From: Acetatifactor sp.
GTDB lineage: Bacteria; Bacillota; Clostridia; Lachnospirales; Lachnospiraceae
Direction of reading: 5' to 3'
Length of the DNA stretch: 64,000 bases
Assembly (NCBI GenBank): GCA_022511465.1
Contig: JAFLRM010000006.1
Location: 1 to 64,000, forward strand
Shown: in pieces, positions 52,389-61,721 of the stretch
How positions within the stretch are numbered: the first letter of the stretch is position 1
Layout: each line of letters opens with the position of its first letter
Notes under the pieces: model-generated
What the model saw: only the letters and a program-made list of their open reading frames with translations
Told to the model about the DNA's origin: nothing
Databases searched by the model: none
Program-made: the position numbers and the translations under genes

Positions 52389-53576
52389 ATGAAACGAATT
52401 TTCCTGATCGTACTGGACAGCCTTGGCATCGGTCAGATGCCGGATGCTGCCCAGTACGGCGACCACGATGTAAACACTTTAAAGAGTATTTCTCAAAGTC
52501 CCTTTTTCCATGTTCCCCACTTGGAAAAGCTGGGACTGTTTCAAATTGACGGCGTTGAGGTGCAAGGCGAAAGCCAACACCAAACATCATCCTCCCACGC
52601 TGCTACTATTGCCCGCATGACGGAGGCGTCCAAGGGCAAAGATACCACCATTGGGCATTGGGAGATCGCGGGAGTATATTCCTCCAAACCTCTCCCCACC
52701 TATCCGAATGGCTTTCCAGGAGAGGTGCTTGAGCCTTTTCGCAGGGCTGTCGGCAGAGGTGTGCTATGCAATCTTCCCTATTCCGGCACGGAGGTCATTC
52801 GGGAATACGGCGAGGAGCATATGCGTACTGGGAATCTGATCGTCTATACCTCCGCGGACAGTGTATTTCAGATCGCAGCTCACGAGGACATCGTCCCGGT
52901 GGAGCAGCTTTATGAATATTGCCGGATCGCGAGGGATATCCTTCAAGGAGAACATGGCGTGGGACGTGTGATCGCACGCCCTTTTGAGGGAGAGGTCGGA
53001 AATTTTACCCGCACACCCAGGCGCCATGATTTTTCCATACTGCCGCCTGCGACAACTATGTTGGATCAGCTTGCAGAAAGCGGTAGATCTGTTATTTCCG
53101 TGGGCAAGATAAAGGACATCTTTGCCGGAAAAGGAATCACGGAAGCGGTCTACACATCGGGAAACAGTGAAGGCATTGAGAGGACTTTGGAATATCTGGA
53201 CAAAGACTTTGAGGGCCTCTGCTTTATCAACCTGGTGGACTACGATATGCTCTATGGACACCGAAGGGATATTGACGGCTATGCCAAGGCGCTGACTTAT
53301 TTTGACGAGCGACTTCCGCAGCTTTTGAGCAAACTTCGGAAGGAGGACATCCTTATGATCACCGCAGATCACGGTTGCGATCCCGCCTATCAGGAAACCA
53401 CGGATCACACCAGAGAATACACGCCGTTTCTTATGGTTGGACCGGGCGTGAAACCAGTCAATCTGGGCACCAGAAATACTTTTGCTGATATCGGCGCAAC
53501 TGTGCTGCAGTACTTTGATATTAAGCCGGCTTTCCAAGGCGAGAGCATGCTTGATCAAAATTATTTGGAGGCTTAA
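52389..53576 (+). CDS. deoB: Phosphopentomutase DeoB
   Basis: A 395-residue alkaline-phosphatase-superfamily enzyme that moves phosphate between C1 and C5 of (deoxy)ribose. The N terminus IFLIVLDSLGIGQMPDAAQY carries the first metal Asp, GHWEIAG and FINLVDYDMLYGHRRD follow, and ITADHGCDPAYQETTDHTRE holds metal ligands near the C terminus. Starts at the ATG 52389 after GGAGAACAC. It sits 1 bp before prfC. Confidence 0.95.
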   Translation: MKRIFLIVLDSLGIGQMPDAAQYGDHDVNTLKSISQSPFFHVPHLEKLGLFQIDGVEVQGESQHQTSSSHAATIARMTEASKGKDTTIGHWEIAGVYSSKPLPTYPNGFPGEVLEPFRRAVGRGVLCNLPYSGTEVIREYGEEHMRTGNLIVYTSADSVFQIAAHEDIVPVEQLYEYCRIARDILQGEHGVGRVIARPFEGEVGNFTRTPRRHDFSILPPATTMLDQLAESGRSVISVGKIKDIFAGKGITEAVYTSGNSEGIERTLEYLDKDFEGLCFINLVDYDMLYGHRRDIDGYAKALTYFDERLPQLLSKLRKEDILMITADHGCDPAYQETTDHTREYTPFLMVGPGVKPVNLGTRNTFADIGATVLQYFDIKPAFQGESMLDQNYLEA

Positions 53577-53577
53577 A

Positions 53578-55173
53578 ATGAGTAACTATACAGAAGAGAT
53601 CAACCGTCGTCGCACCTTTGCCATTATTTCTCACCCCGATGCGGGTAAGACGACTCTCACAGAGAAGTTTCTGCTGTACGGCGGGGCGATCAATCTTGCC
53701 GGAAGCGTGAAAGGGAAGGCGACCGCCAGACATGCTGTGTCCGACTGGATGGAGATCGAGAAGGAGAGAGGTATCTCCGTGACCTCGTCCGTGCTTCAGT
53801 TTGAGTACGACGGCTATTGCATCAACATCTTAGATACACCGGGACATCAGGACTTCTCAGAGGACACCTACCGCACGTTGATGGCGGCAGATTCCGCAGT
53901 CATGGTCATCGACGCCAGCAAGGGCGTGGAGGCACAGACCAGGAAACTGTTCAAGGTCTGTGTTATGCGGAAGATTCCGATCTTTACTTTTATCAACAAG
54001 ATGGACAGGGATGCCAATGACACTTTTGAACTGCTGGATGACATTGAGAAAGAGCTTGGTATCGCCACCTGTCCGCTGAACTGGCCCATTGGATCAGGCA
54101 AGGCTTTTAAGGGCGTGTATGACAGGGAGAAAAAGTGCATCATTTCCTACTCTGACACAGAGAAAGGCACCAAAGAGGGCACTGCCACAGAAATTCCTGT
54201 CACGGATGAGGTACAACTGCGTCAAGTGATCGGCGACGAGGCGGCGGACAAACTTTTGGAAGAGGTTGAGCTTTTAGATGGTGCCAGCGCGGAGTTTGAC
54301 TTAGAGCAGGTGCGTGCGGGAGATCTGACACCAGTGTGCTTCGGCTCCGCTTTGACCAACTTTGGTGTGGAGATCTTCTTGAAGCACTTCCTAAACATGA
54401 CAACGACTCCGCTTCCCCGCAAGGCGGATGTGGGGGTGATCGATCCTGTGGAAAATGAGTTCAGCGCCTTTGTCTTTAAGATCCAGGCCAATATGAACAA
54501 AGCACATCGGGACAGAGTTGCATTTATGCGCATCTGCTCCGGTCGGTTTGACGCCAACATGGAAGTACGGCATGTTCAGGGCGGCAAGGTGATGCGGCTG
54601 TCCCAGCCCCAACAGATCATGGCGGATGAGAGGAAGATCCTCTCCGAGGCCTACGCGGGGGATATCATCGGTGTGTTTGATCCGGGAATCTTCTCTATCG
54701 GAGATACGATCTGCATGCCGAAAGAGAAATTCCAGTATGAAGGAATTCCCACCTTTGCACCGGAGCATTTTGCCCGGGTGCGTCAGGTGGATACTATGAA
54801 GAGAAAGCAGTTTGTCAAGGGGATTGAGCAGATCGCCCAGGAGGGTGCCATCCAGATTTTTCAGGAATTTAATACCGGTCTGGAGGAGATCATCGTGGGG
54901 GTGGTCGGCGTTTTACAGTTTGACGTGTTGAAATACCGCTTGGAGAACGAATATAACGTGGAGATACGCCTGGAGAACCTACCCTACGAACATATCCGTT
55001 GGATTGAAAACAAAGACGAGGTGGATCTGGACAGACTGACCGGCACCTCTGACATGAAGAAAGTCAAGGATATGAAGGGTAACCCCTTGCTTCTCTTTGT
55101 CAATGCGTGGAGTATTGGCATGACACTGGAGCGCAATCAGGGACTGACGCTGACGGAGTTTAGTCGAAATTGA
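53578..55173 (+). CDS. prfC: Peptide chain release factor 3
   Basis: A 531-residue translational GTPase that recycles release factors 1 and 2. G1 is SHPDAGKTTLTEKFLLYGG, then RGISVTSSVLQFEYD (G2), DTPGHQDFSEDTYRTL (G3) and FINKMDRDANDTFELLDD (G4). The C-terminal domains are of the usual length. The ATG at 53578 begins 1 bp after the deoB stop; RBS GGAGG lies in the end of deoB. Confidence 0.97.
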   Translation: MSNYTEEINRRRTFAIISHPDAGKTTLTEKFLLYGGAINLAGSVKGKATARHAVSDWMEIEKERGISVTSSVLQFEYDGYCINILDTPGHQDFSEDTYRTLMAADSAVMVIDASKGVEAQTRKLFKVCVMRKIPIFTFINKMDRDANDTFELLDDIEKELGIATCPLNWPIGSGKAFKGVYDREKKCIISYSDTEKGTKEGTATEIPVTDEVQLRQVIGDEAADKLLEEVELLDGASAEFDLEQVRAGDLTPVCFGSALTNFGVEIFLKHFLNMTTTPLPRKADVGVIDPVENEFSAFVFKIQANMNKAHRDRVAFMRICSGRFDANMEVRHVQGGKVMRLSQPQQIMADERKILSEAYAGDIIGVFDPGIFSIGDTICMPKEKFQYEGIPTFAPEHFARVRQVDTMKRKQFVKGIEQIAQEGAIQIFQEFNTGLEEIIVGVVGVLQFDVLKYRLENEYNVEIRLENLPYEHIRWIENKDEVDLDRLTGTSDMKKVKDMKGNPLLLFVNAWSIGMTLERNQGLTLTEFSRN

Positions 55174-55194
55174 GCGTGTGCTTGGAGTGACTGC

Positions 55195-56463
55195 ATGAGT
55201 GAAAGTGTAAAAAGGTGGTCTGCGCTATTGATCCTGCTTAGCGCATCCATCTTGTGGAATGGCTGCACGGCGAAGGAATTGGCCATACCAATTCCCGAGA
55301 CCAAATATTTGAAAATGGATGGGAACCGTCTGATCAGAGTGGTCGAAGTCTCCGATGATAGAATGAACCGAAAGCACTCCCAGGAGGAGACGGAAACTGT
55401 CGATGATCTGGCAAACTTAAGTCTGCTGATGGAAGAGGTGTCGGGGCATTTTGCCTACGACAGCTTGACGGATGCGGAGCAGCTTTGGTATCGCGATATC
55501 GAGGGGTGCCTTGGCAGTATGGTGGAGGAGATCCGATTGTCGGGGGAAGGTCTCAAAGCAGGGTTGGACGAGACTTGTATTGACAAGATCTTCCAGTGTG
55601 TAATGTGTGACCATCCGGAGATATTCTATGTGGACGGCTACAGCTACAGTAAATATACACGGGGAGACAGTGCTGTGGCGATCTCTTTCTCCGGCACCTA
55701 CAACATGGGGAAGCGTGAGGCGGTCTCTCGAAAAAAGATAATTGAGCTCTCTGTGGAGAATCTTCTGGCGGGTGTGGATGCGGATGCGACGGACTATGAT
55801 CTGGTTCGATTTGTCTACGAGACGCTGGTAAGGAGTACTGATTATGATCTGGAGGCAGCCGACAATCAAAACATTTATTCTGTGTTTGTGGGTCGCGCCT
55901 CCGTGTGCCTTGGATATGCCAAAGCCACCCAGTATCTCTTAAACCAGCTGGGGATCGAGTGTGCACTGGTACAGGGAATGGTGGATCCGGGAGAAGGCCA
56001 CGCATGGAATCTGGTGAAGGTGGACGGAAGCTATTATTATGTGGACACCACGTGGGGAGATGCTTCCTATCAGATGATGGAGAGCGCACAGGGGGATGGG
56101 GGTTATCAGCCCACGATCAATTATGATTATCTGTGTGTGACCACGGAGCAGCTGCTTCGCACACACACGATCGGCGGTGTGGTGGAGATGCCGGAGTGTA
56201 CAGATCTTAGCGCAAACTACTATGTGCGGGAGAATGCATATTTTACAACTTATGATAAAGAACAGCTGACAGAGCTTTTTGACCGGGCGGAAGAACAGGG
56301 CAAGGAGGATGTGACCGTGAAGTGTGCGGACACGGATTGTTTTTGGCTGATGAAAGAAACACTGATCGATGGTCAGGAGATTTTTGACTACATGCCGGAA
56401 GGGGATTCTGTGGCATACGCCAGCAATGATAAGCAGTTGTCACTTACTTTTTGGAGGAATTGA
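55195..56463 (+). CDS. Transglutaminase-like lipoprotein
   Basis: A 422-residue protein with a lipoprotein signal (ALLILLSASILWNGC, Cys at about residue 23) and a transglutaminase-like domain at about 150-330. The triad is C238 in SVCLGYAK, H269 in GHAWNL and D284 in YYVDTTWGD. The first ~130 residues are an acidic helical region and the last ~80 hold a small mixed domain. It resembles the protein at 32603 in the triad region (VCxGYAxxxQYLLxQLxI). A surface or wall protein is likely; substrate unknown. Confidence 0.84.
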   Translation: MSESVKRWSALLILLSASILWNGCTAKELAIPIPETKYLKMDGNRLIRVVEVSDDRMNRKHSQEETETVDDLANLSLLMEEVSGHFAYDSLTDAEQLWYRDIEGCLGSMVEEIRLSGEGLKAGLDETCIDKIFQCVMCDHPEIFYVDGYSYSKYTRGDSAVAISFSGTYNMGKREAVSRKKIIELSVENLLAGVDADATDYDLVRFVYETLVRSTDYDLEAADNQNIYSVFVGRASVCLGYAKATQYLLNQLGIECALVQGMVDPGEGHAWNLVKVDGSYYYVDTTWGDASYQMMESAQGDGGYQPTINYDYLCVTTEQLLRTHTIGGVVEMPECTDLSANYYVRENAYFTTYDKEQLTELFDRAEEQGKEDVTVKCADTDCFWLMKETLIDGQEIFDYMPEGDSVAYASNDKQLSLTFWRN

Positions 56464-56508
56464 TGCGGGTCTGATCAAGGAATTAAAAACAGGAAATAGA
56501 CATTTTAG

Positions 56509-56538
56509 ATGACAAATATAGAAGAAATGTGGTATACT
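56509..56538 (+). promoter_or_regulatory. Promoter of the Asp23-nusB-xse group
   Basis: ATGACA (56509-56514), 18-bp spacer, TATACT (56533-56538) with TG at the extended position; 32 bp before the Asp23 start. Confidence 0.6.
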
Positions 56539-56570
56539 CTATGTAACCTTAAATGTAGGAGGATATTGTC

Positions 56571-56957
56571 ATGGAGAGAGAAATAGATAAGAACGCACTG
56601 GTTCTGAAGGAGGACGAGAATCTCGGCTCGGTGCAGATTGCGGACGATGTGGTTGCAATGATCGCATCCCTGGCAGCTACCGAAGTGGAGGGCGTCAGCG
56701 CCATGTCCGGCAACATTACCAACGAACTGATGAGCAGAGTTGGCGTGAAGAACTTGACCAAGGGGGTCAAGGTAGTCGTTCAGGGCGAGAATGTGAAGGT
56801 AGATCTCACCGTGACTCTGGAGTATGGCTACAATATCCCTGCCACTTGCCAGAAGGTACAGATGAAGGTGAAGGGCGCCATTGAGAATATGACCGGATTA
56901 AACTGCAGTGATGTGAATATCCGTATCGCAGGGATAATTATCAAGAAAGACAACTAG
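56571..56957 (+). CDS. Asp23/Gls24 family envelope stress protein
   Basis: A 128-residue protein with GSVQIADDVVAMIASLAATE near the start, VGVKNLTKGVKVVVQGENVK and VDLTVTLEYGYNIPATCQKV in the core. These are the marks of the Asp23/Gls24 family (YqhY group), which sits ahead of nusB in many Firmicutes and is linked to fatty acid or envelope balance. RBS AGGAGGA. nusB follows 9 bp on. Confidence 0.94.
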   Translation: MEREIDKNALVLKEDENLGSVQIADDVVAMIASLAATEVEGVSAMSGNITNELMSRVGVKNLTKGVKVVVQGENVKVDLTVTLEYGYNIPATCQKVQMKVKGAIENMTGLNCSDVNIRIAGIIIKKDN

Positions 56958-56966
56958 GAAGAGATC

Positions 56967-57377
56967 ATGGGACGACATGAGTTAAGGGAACAGGTTTTTA
57001 AGCTTTTATTCCGAGTGGAGTTCAACGATCCTGCGGACATGCCGGAGCAGGTGAGATTGTTTGTGGAGGACACGGAGAATCTCACCCGCAAAAAGGATGT
57101 GGATTATGTCAGGGATAAATATCAGCACGTTCAGGAGAAAGTAGGCGAGCTGGACCGTCTGATCAATGAGAACACAGAAGGATGGGACACCGCGCGAATG
57201 GGCAAGGTGGAACTCACAATACTCCGGCTGGCTGCGTATGAGATCCTTTTTGACGAGGACATCCCTGCCAGTGTAGCGATCAATGAGGCGGTGGAGATTG
57301 CCAAAAGTTATGGTCAGGACACCTCCGGCGGATTTGTCAACGCTATTTTGGCCAAGATTGCAAAGCTGGGTGATTAA
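56967..57377 (+). CDS. nusB: Transcription antitermination factor NusB
   Basis: A 136-residue all-helical RNA-binding protein that, with NusE, binds boxA in rRNA leaders. It starts with GRHELREQVFKLLFRVEFND and ends with the family block PASVAINEAVEIAKSYGQDT and SGGFVNAILAKIA. The xseA start codon lies inside its last codons. Confidence 0.96.
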   Translation: MGRHELREQVFKLLFRVEFNDPADMPEQVRLFVEDTENLTRKKDVDYVRDKYQHVQEKVGELDRLINENTEGWDTARMGKVELTILRLAAYEILFDEDIPASVAINEAVEIAKSYGQDTSGGFVNAILAKIAKLGD

Positions 57378-58587
57378 AATTCGAAATGTTTATACCGTTG
57401 GACAACTGAATTCATACATCAAAAATATGTTCACGCAGGATTATTTGTTGCAGGCTCTCTTTGTCAAGGGTGAGGTCAGCAACTGTAAATATCACTCCTC
57501 TGGACATATTTATTTTACGTTAAAGGATCCCAAAGGCACTATAAATTGTGTCATGTTTGCCGGAAACCGCTCAGGACTTATCTTTAGGCTTTCAGAGGGG
57601 CAGCAGGTGATCGTAGGCGGCACGGTGGATGTGTATGAGCGGGACGGGAAATACCAGCTCTATGCCAAGCAGATCGTGTTGGATGGAGCCGGTCTCCTCT
57701 ATGAGAAATTTGAACTGCTGAAGCGGGAACTGGAGGAACTTGGGATGTTTGCCCAGGAATACAAGCAGCCTATCCCGAAGTATGTTCGAACGCTTGGAGT
57801 GGTCACTGCGGACACCGGAGCTGCGGTGAGGGACATCATCCAGATCACACAGCGAAGAAACCCCTATGTGCAGATTATCCTGTATCCTGCCATTGTGCAG
57901 GGGGAGGCAGCCGTGGAGAGTATTGTGAAAGGTATCCGCGCTCTGGAGAGGCAAGCTGTGGACGTGATGATCGTGGGTCGAGGCGGAGGTTCCATAGAGG
58001 ATCTGTGGGCTTTCAATGAGCGGGAGGTGGCGCAGGCGGTATTTGACTGTTCCGTGCCCATTATTTCTGCTGTGGGTCACGAGACAGACACCACGATCAT
58101 AGACTACGTGTCGGATCTTCGGGCACCGACACCCTCCGCAGCCGCGGAACTTGCAGTGACAGACATTCGGGAGATATTAGGACAGATGGAAGCCTTCAGA
58201 GAGAATCTGAACCGCTTTATGAACCGCAGGGTACAGAGTATCAGGGAGCAGATGAAGCAGTATGAAATGCAGCTGCGATATCTAAGTCCCACAAGCCGTA
58301 TTAGAGAGCGGAAGCAGTACAGCATGCAGCTTGAGGAGAAGCTTCAGGAACGTATGAGAACGATCCTTAGGGATAAACGCCAGGAACTGGCGCTGTATAT
58401 TGAGAAAATGAAGGGACTGTCCCCTCTGGAAAAGCTAAACAGCGGTTTTGCTTACGTGGAGGATGAGCAGGGGAACAATATCCGATCCATACAGCAGGTG
58501 GAGCCGGAGCAGAATATTAGAGTTAAGGTGCGGGACGGTGCCATCTGTGCCAAGGTAGCATATAAAGAAAGAAACCTGAGCAGTTGA
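57370..58587 (+). CDS. xseA: Exodeoxyribonuclease VII large subunit
   Basis: A 405-residue nuclease subunit. VYTVGQLNSYIKNMFTQDYL opens the OB-fold, VKGEVSNCKYHSSGHIYFTL is a family block, and the catalytic domain has GVVTADTGAAVRDIIQI, VMIVGRGGGSIEDLWAFNER and SAVGHETDTTIIDYVSDLRA. A long coiled coil follows. The GTG at 57370 overlaps nusB by 8 bp; the longer frame from 57283 is just nusB in another phase. Confidence 0.96.
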   Translation: MIKIRNVYTVGQLNSYIKNMFTQDYLLQALFVKGEVSNCKYHSSGHIYFTLKDPKGTINCVMFAGNRSGLIFRLSEGQQVIVGGTVDVYERDGKYQLYAKQIVLDGAGLLYEKFELLKRELEELGMFAQEYKQPIPKYVRTLGVVTADTGAAVRDIIQITQRRNPYVQIILYPAIVQGEAAVESIVKGIRALERQAVDVMIVGRGGGSIEDLWAFNEREVAQAVFDCSVPIISAVGHETDTTIIDYVSDLRAPTPSAAAELAVTDIREILGQMEAFRENLNRFMNRRVQSIREQMKQYEMQLRYLSPTSRIRERKQYSMQLEEKLQERMRTILRDKRQELALYIEKMKGLSPLEKLNSGFAYVEDEQGNNIRSIQQVEPEQNIRVKVRDGAICAKVAYKERNLSS

Positions 58588-58629
58588 TGGTAATGGATAG
58601 AAAAATATAACAGAAAAGGAAGAAAACAC

Positions 58630-58854
58630 ATGGGGAAAGCGTCAGAAGCGGACAAGACCCCCACTCTGGAGGAAAACTTTGCCAGAGTGGAGGAGACCAT
58701 AGAGAGACTGGAGTCGGAGGACATCACTCTGGAAGGCGCGTTTGCGGCCTACTCTCAGGGCATGGCGATCTTAAAACAGTGCAATGAACAGATCGACCGT
58801 GTGGAGAAACAGGTTTTGAAGCTGACAGAGCAGGGGGAATTGGAAGAATTATAA
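58630..58854 (+). CDS. xseB: Exodeoxyribonuclease VII small subunit
   Basis: A 74-residue helical protein with TLEENFARVEETIERLESED and ITLEGAFAAYSQGMAILKQC, the full XseB pattern. It binds the coiled coil of XseA. 42 bp after xseA, RBS AAAGGAAG. Confidence 0.95.
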   Translation: MGKASEADKTPTLEENFARVEETIERLESEDITLEGAFAAYSQGMAILKQCNEQIDRVEKQVLKLTEQGELEEL

Positions 58855-58880
58855 AAAGACAAGCCATCAGGGAGCACGCT

Positions 58881-59840
58881 ATGGATGAATTGCAATTTCA
58901 GGAACTTTTAAGACAGAAAACGGAAGCTGTAGAAATGATCATTAAGCGTTATCTGCCGGAAGAAACCGGTTATCAGAAAACGGTTTTGGAGGCGATGAAT
59001 TACAGCTTTTTAGCAGGTGGAAAGAGACTCCGCCCCCTTTTGATGCAGGAGACCTATCGGATGTTTGGGGGGCAGGACAGGGTGATCGAGCCCTTTATGG
59101 CAGCTATGGAAATGATACATACCTATTCTCTGGTACACGACGATCTGCCGGCCATGGACAATGATGAGTACCGCAGAGGCCGGGAGACCACATGGAAGGT
59201 GTACGGAGAAGGAATGGGAATTCTGGCAGGGGACGCACTACTCAATTTTGCGTTTGAGACCATGATAAATGAGTTAGTGCAGGTGCAAGCTGGACTGTCC
59301 CCCAGATCTTCGGGTTCCGCAGAGGATATCAAAGTCGCCTTCGAGCAGGCGAGAGCGGTTGCCAGAGCAATATCGGTTATGGCGGGTAAAGCGGGAATTT
59401 ACGGCATGATCGGCGGACAGACCGCTGATGTGGAGGCTGAGGGACAGAAAAAGGATCTGACCATGGAGCAGCTTCTTTTCATTCATGAACACAAGACGGC
59501 CGCGCTGATACAGGCTGCAATGATGGTGGGAGCAATCCTTGCCGGAGCAGACGTGGAAGAGATAGAGAACATTGAAAAGTGTGCCTACAATATTGGGATC
59601 GCGTTTCAGATCCAGGACGATATTCTGGATGTGGTGGGTGACAGCAAAGAGCTTGGCAAAACGGTGGGAAGCGATGAGCAGAATCACAAGCAGACCTATG
59701 TGACCATCAAGGGGGTGGAACAGTCGGTGGGGGATGTGGAGTCATTGTCCAAGGAAGCCGTGGAGATCTTGAGGGGAATTTCCGGAGACCATACTTTTCT
59801 GGAACAGCTGATATTGATGCTGATCCACCGCAGAAAGTAA
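58881..59840 (+). CDS. ispA: Polyprenyl synthetase (farnesyl diphosphate synthase type)
   Basis: A 319-residue all-helical enzyme that joins isopentenyl diphosphate to allylic diphosphates. The first Asp-rich motif is DDLPAMDND, after MEMIHTYSLVH; the second is DDILD in FQIQDDILDVVGDS. AGGKRLRPLL is the substrate-binding Arg block. Short chain length (C15 or so) is suggested by the residues before the first motif, but not proven. 26 bp after xseB. Confidence 0.94.
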   Translation: MDELQFQELLRQKTEAVEMIIKRYLPEETGYQKTVLEAMNYSFLAGGKRLRPLLMQETYRMFGGQDRVIEPFMAAMEMIHTYSLVHDDLPAMDNDEYRRGRETTWKVYGEGMGILAGDALLNFAFETMINELVQVQAGLSPRSSGSAEDIKVAFEQARAVARAISVMAGKAGIYGMIGGQTADVEAEGQKKDLTMEQLLFIHEHKTAALIQAAMMVGAILAGADVEEIENIEKCAYNIGIAFQIQDDILDVVGDSKELGKTVGSDEQNHKQTYVTIKGVEQSVGDVESLSKEAVEILRGISGDHTFLEQLILMLIHRRK

Positions 59841-59864
59841 TGCAAAGGATGAGAGGACATCGAT

Positions 59865-61721
59865 ATGTTGTTGGAAAAAATAGAAAATCCCAATGATATC
59901 AAGAAGATCAAGAAAGAAGATTATGGGGCGCTGGCGGAGGAGATCCGACAGTTCCTCATTGAGAAGATCAGTGTGACGGGTGGACACTTGGGCTCCAACT
60001 TGGGAGCGGTGGAACTCACCATGGCCTTACATCTGTCCCTGGATCTGCCTGATGATAAGGTGATCTGGGACGTAGGACATCAGTCTTACACCCACAAGCT
60101 GTTGACCGGACGTAAGGACGGTTTTGATTGTCTGCGCCAATTTCATGGCATGAGTGGTTTCCCCAAACGAAAAGAGAGTAAATTTGATGCCTTTGATACA
60201 GGACACAGCTCCACCTCCATCTCGGCGGGGCTGGGTCTGGTCAAGGCGAGAGATTTAAAAGGAGAAAAGAGCACCATTGTCTCCGTGATCGGGGACGGTT
60301 CTCTTACAGGAGGCATGGCCTATGAGGCGCTAAACAATGCGGCCAAGCAGGAGACTAATTTTATCATTGTGTTGAACGACAACAATATGTCCATATCGGA
60401 AAACGTGGGGGGTGTCTCCAAGTATTTGAATAATATCCGTACCACCAGCGGTTATCTGGATCTGAAAGAGGGCATATATAATGCCTTAAAAGGGACTCCC
60501 GGAGGCGACAACATGGTGACCAAGATCCGCCGCGCCAAAAGCAGTGTCAAGCAACTGGTGATCCCGGGTATGTTCTTTGAGGACATGGGGATCACTTACC
60601 TGGGGCCTATAGACGGACATAATATCACGGCCATGACAAAGGTGCTTCGGGAGGCCAAGAGAGTGAAAGGGGCTGTGCTGGTGCATGTGCTCACACAAAA
60701 GGGGAAAGGCTATGGGCCGGCGGAGCGTCATCCTGCCAGATTCCACGGTGCGGAGCCCTTTGACATTGAGACGGGCATCCCCTCCCACCCCAGGACGGTG
60801 GCCAACTATACGGACATCTTCTCCACAGTCATGTGTAAGCTGGGACAGAGGGATGAGGATATCGTGGCGATCACAGCAGCTATGCCGGACGGTACAGGCC
60901 TGAAACGATTTCGCAATATGTACCCCGATCGCTTTTTCGACGTGGGGATCGCGGAGGAGCATGCGGTGACTTTTGCTGCAGGATTGGCAGCGGGAGGACT
61001 GAAGCCCATCGTGGCTGTGTATTCTTCCTTTTTGCAGAGAGCCTACGATCAGATCTTGCATGATGTGTGTATTCAGAATCTGCCGGTAGTGTTTGCTATT
61101 GACCGCGCCGGGCTGGTGGGAAGTGACGGAGAGACTCACCAGGGTATTTTTGATCTTACTTATTTGTCCGGCATACCAAACATGCATATCTGCGCGCCCA
61201 AGAATAAGTGGGAGCTGTCCGATATGCTGAAATTTGCCGTGAATTTCGGAGCCCCCATCGCTGTACGATACCCCAGAGGGACGGCCTACGCAGGGTTAAG
61301 GGATTTTCGTGCCCCTATAGAGCTTGGCCGTGCGGAGTGGATCTACAGAGAGTGGGAGATTGCCCTGTTTGCCGTGGGAAGCATGGTGAGAACGGCGGAG
61401 ATTGTCCGCGACCGCCTGAAGCAGGAAGGTTACAGTGTCAGCCTGATCAATGCCCGCTTTGTGAAACCCATCGATGAGGAGTCGGTGTTGGAGGCGTGCA
61501 GGGATCACCGCGTGATCGTGACTATGGAAGAGAATGTGAAGAGTGGAGGCTACGGTGAGAAGGTGCTGGACTATATGAATGCAAACGGTCTGCAAAATCA
61601 GTGTATCAATATCACCATTCCGGATGCTTATGTGGAGCACGGCAACGTGGAACTCCTAAAGCAGGAGATCGGAATTGACGCGGAGAGCATCGTGAGGCGT
61701 ATTCTGGAGGAAAGCCGATGA
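59865..61721 (+). CDS. dxs: 1-deoxy-D-xylulose-5-phosphate synthase
   Basis: A 618-residue thiamine-diphosphate enzyme, first step of the MEP isoprenoid pathway. It has GHLGSNLGAVELTMALHLSL, WDVGHQSYTHKLLTGR, the cofactor block GDGSLTGGMAYEALNNA (about residue 143 on), DRFFDVGIAEEHAVTFAAGL and DRAGLVGSDGETHQGIFDLT. Length is normal. The downstream gene overlaps by 4 bp. It supplies the precursor for the ispA product. Confidence 0.97.
   Translation: MLLEKIENPNDIKKIKKEDYGALAEEIRQFLIEKISVTGGHLGSNLGAVELTMALHLSLDLPDDKVIWDVGHQSYTHKLLTGRKDGFDCLRQFHGMSGFPKRKESKFDAFDTGHSSTSISAGLGLVKARDLKGEKSTIVSVIGDGSLTGGMAYEALNNAAKQETNFIIVLNDNNMSISENVGGVSKYLNNIRTTSGYLDLKEGIYNALKGTPGGDNMVTKIRRAKSSVKQLVIPGMFFEDMGITYLGPIDGHNITAMTKVLREAKRVKGAVLVHVLTQKGKGYGPAERHPARFHGAEPFDIETGIPSHPRTVANYTDIFSTVMCKLGQRDEDIVAITAAMPDGTGLKRFRNMYPDRFFDVGIAEEHAVTFAAGLAAGGLKPIVAVYSSFLQRAYDQILHDVCIQNLPVVFAIDRAGLVGSDGETHQGIFDLTYLSGIPNMHICAPKNKWELSDMLKFAVNFGAPIAVRYPRGTAYAGLRDFRAPIELGRAEWIYREWEIALFAVGSMVRTAEIVRDRLKQEGYSVSLINARFVKPIDEESVLEACRDHRVIVTMEENVKSGGYGEKVLDYMNANGLQNQCINITIPDAYVEHGNVELLKQEIGIDAESIVRRILEESR

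Noticed and set aside
57283..57369. Longer start for xseA
   Set aside because: The extra 29 codons lie in nusB read in another frame; the GTG at 57370 begins right at the conserved N terminus.
60486..61187. A 233-residue minus-strand open frame
   Set aside because: It is wholly inside dxs, has no recognisable domain and no promoter or ribosome site was found.
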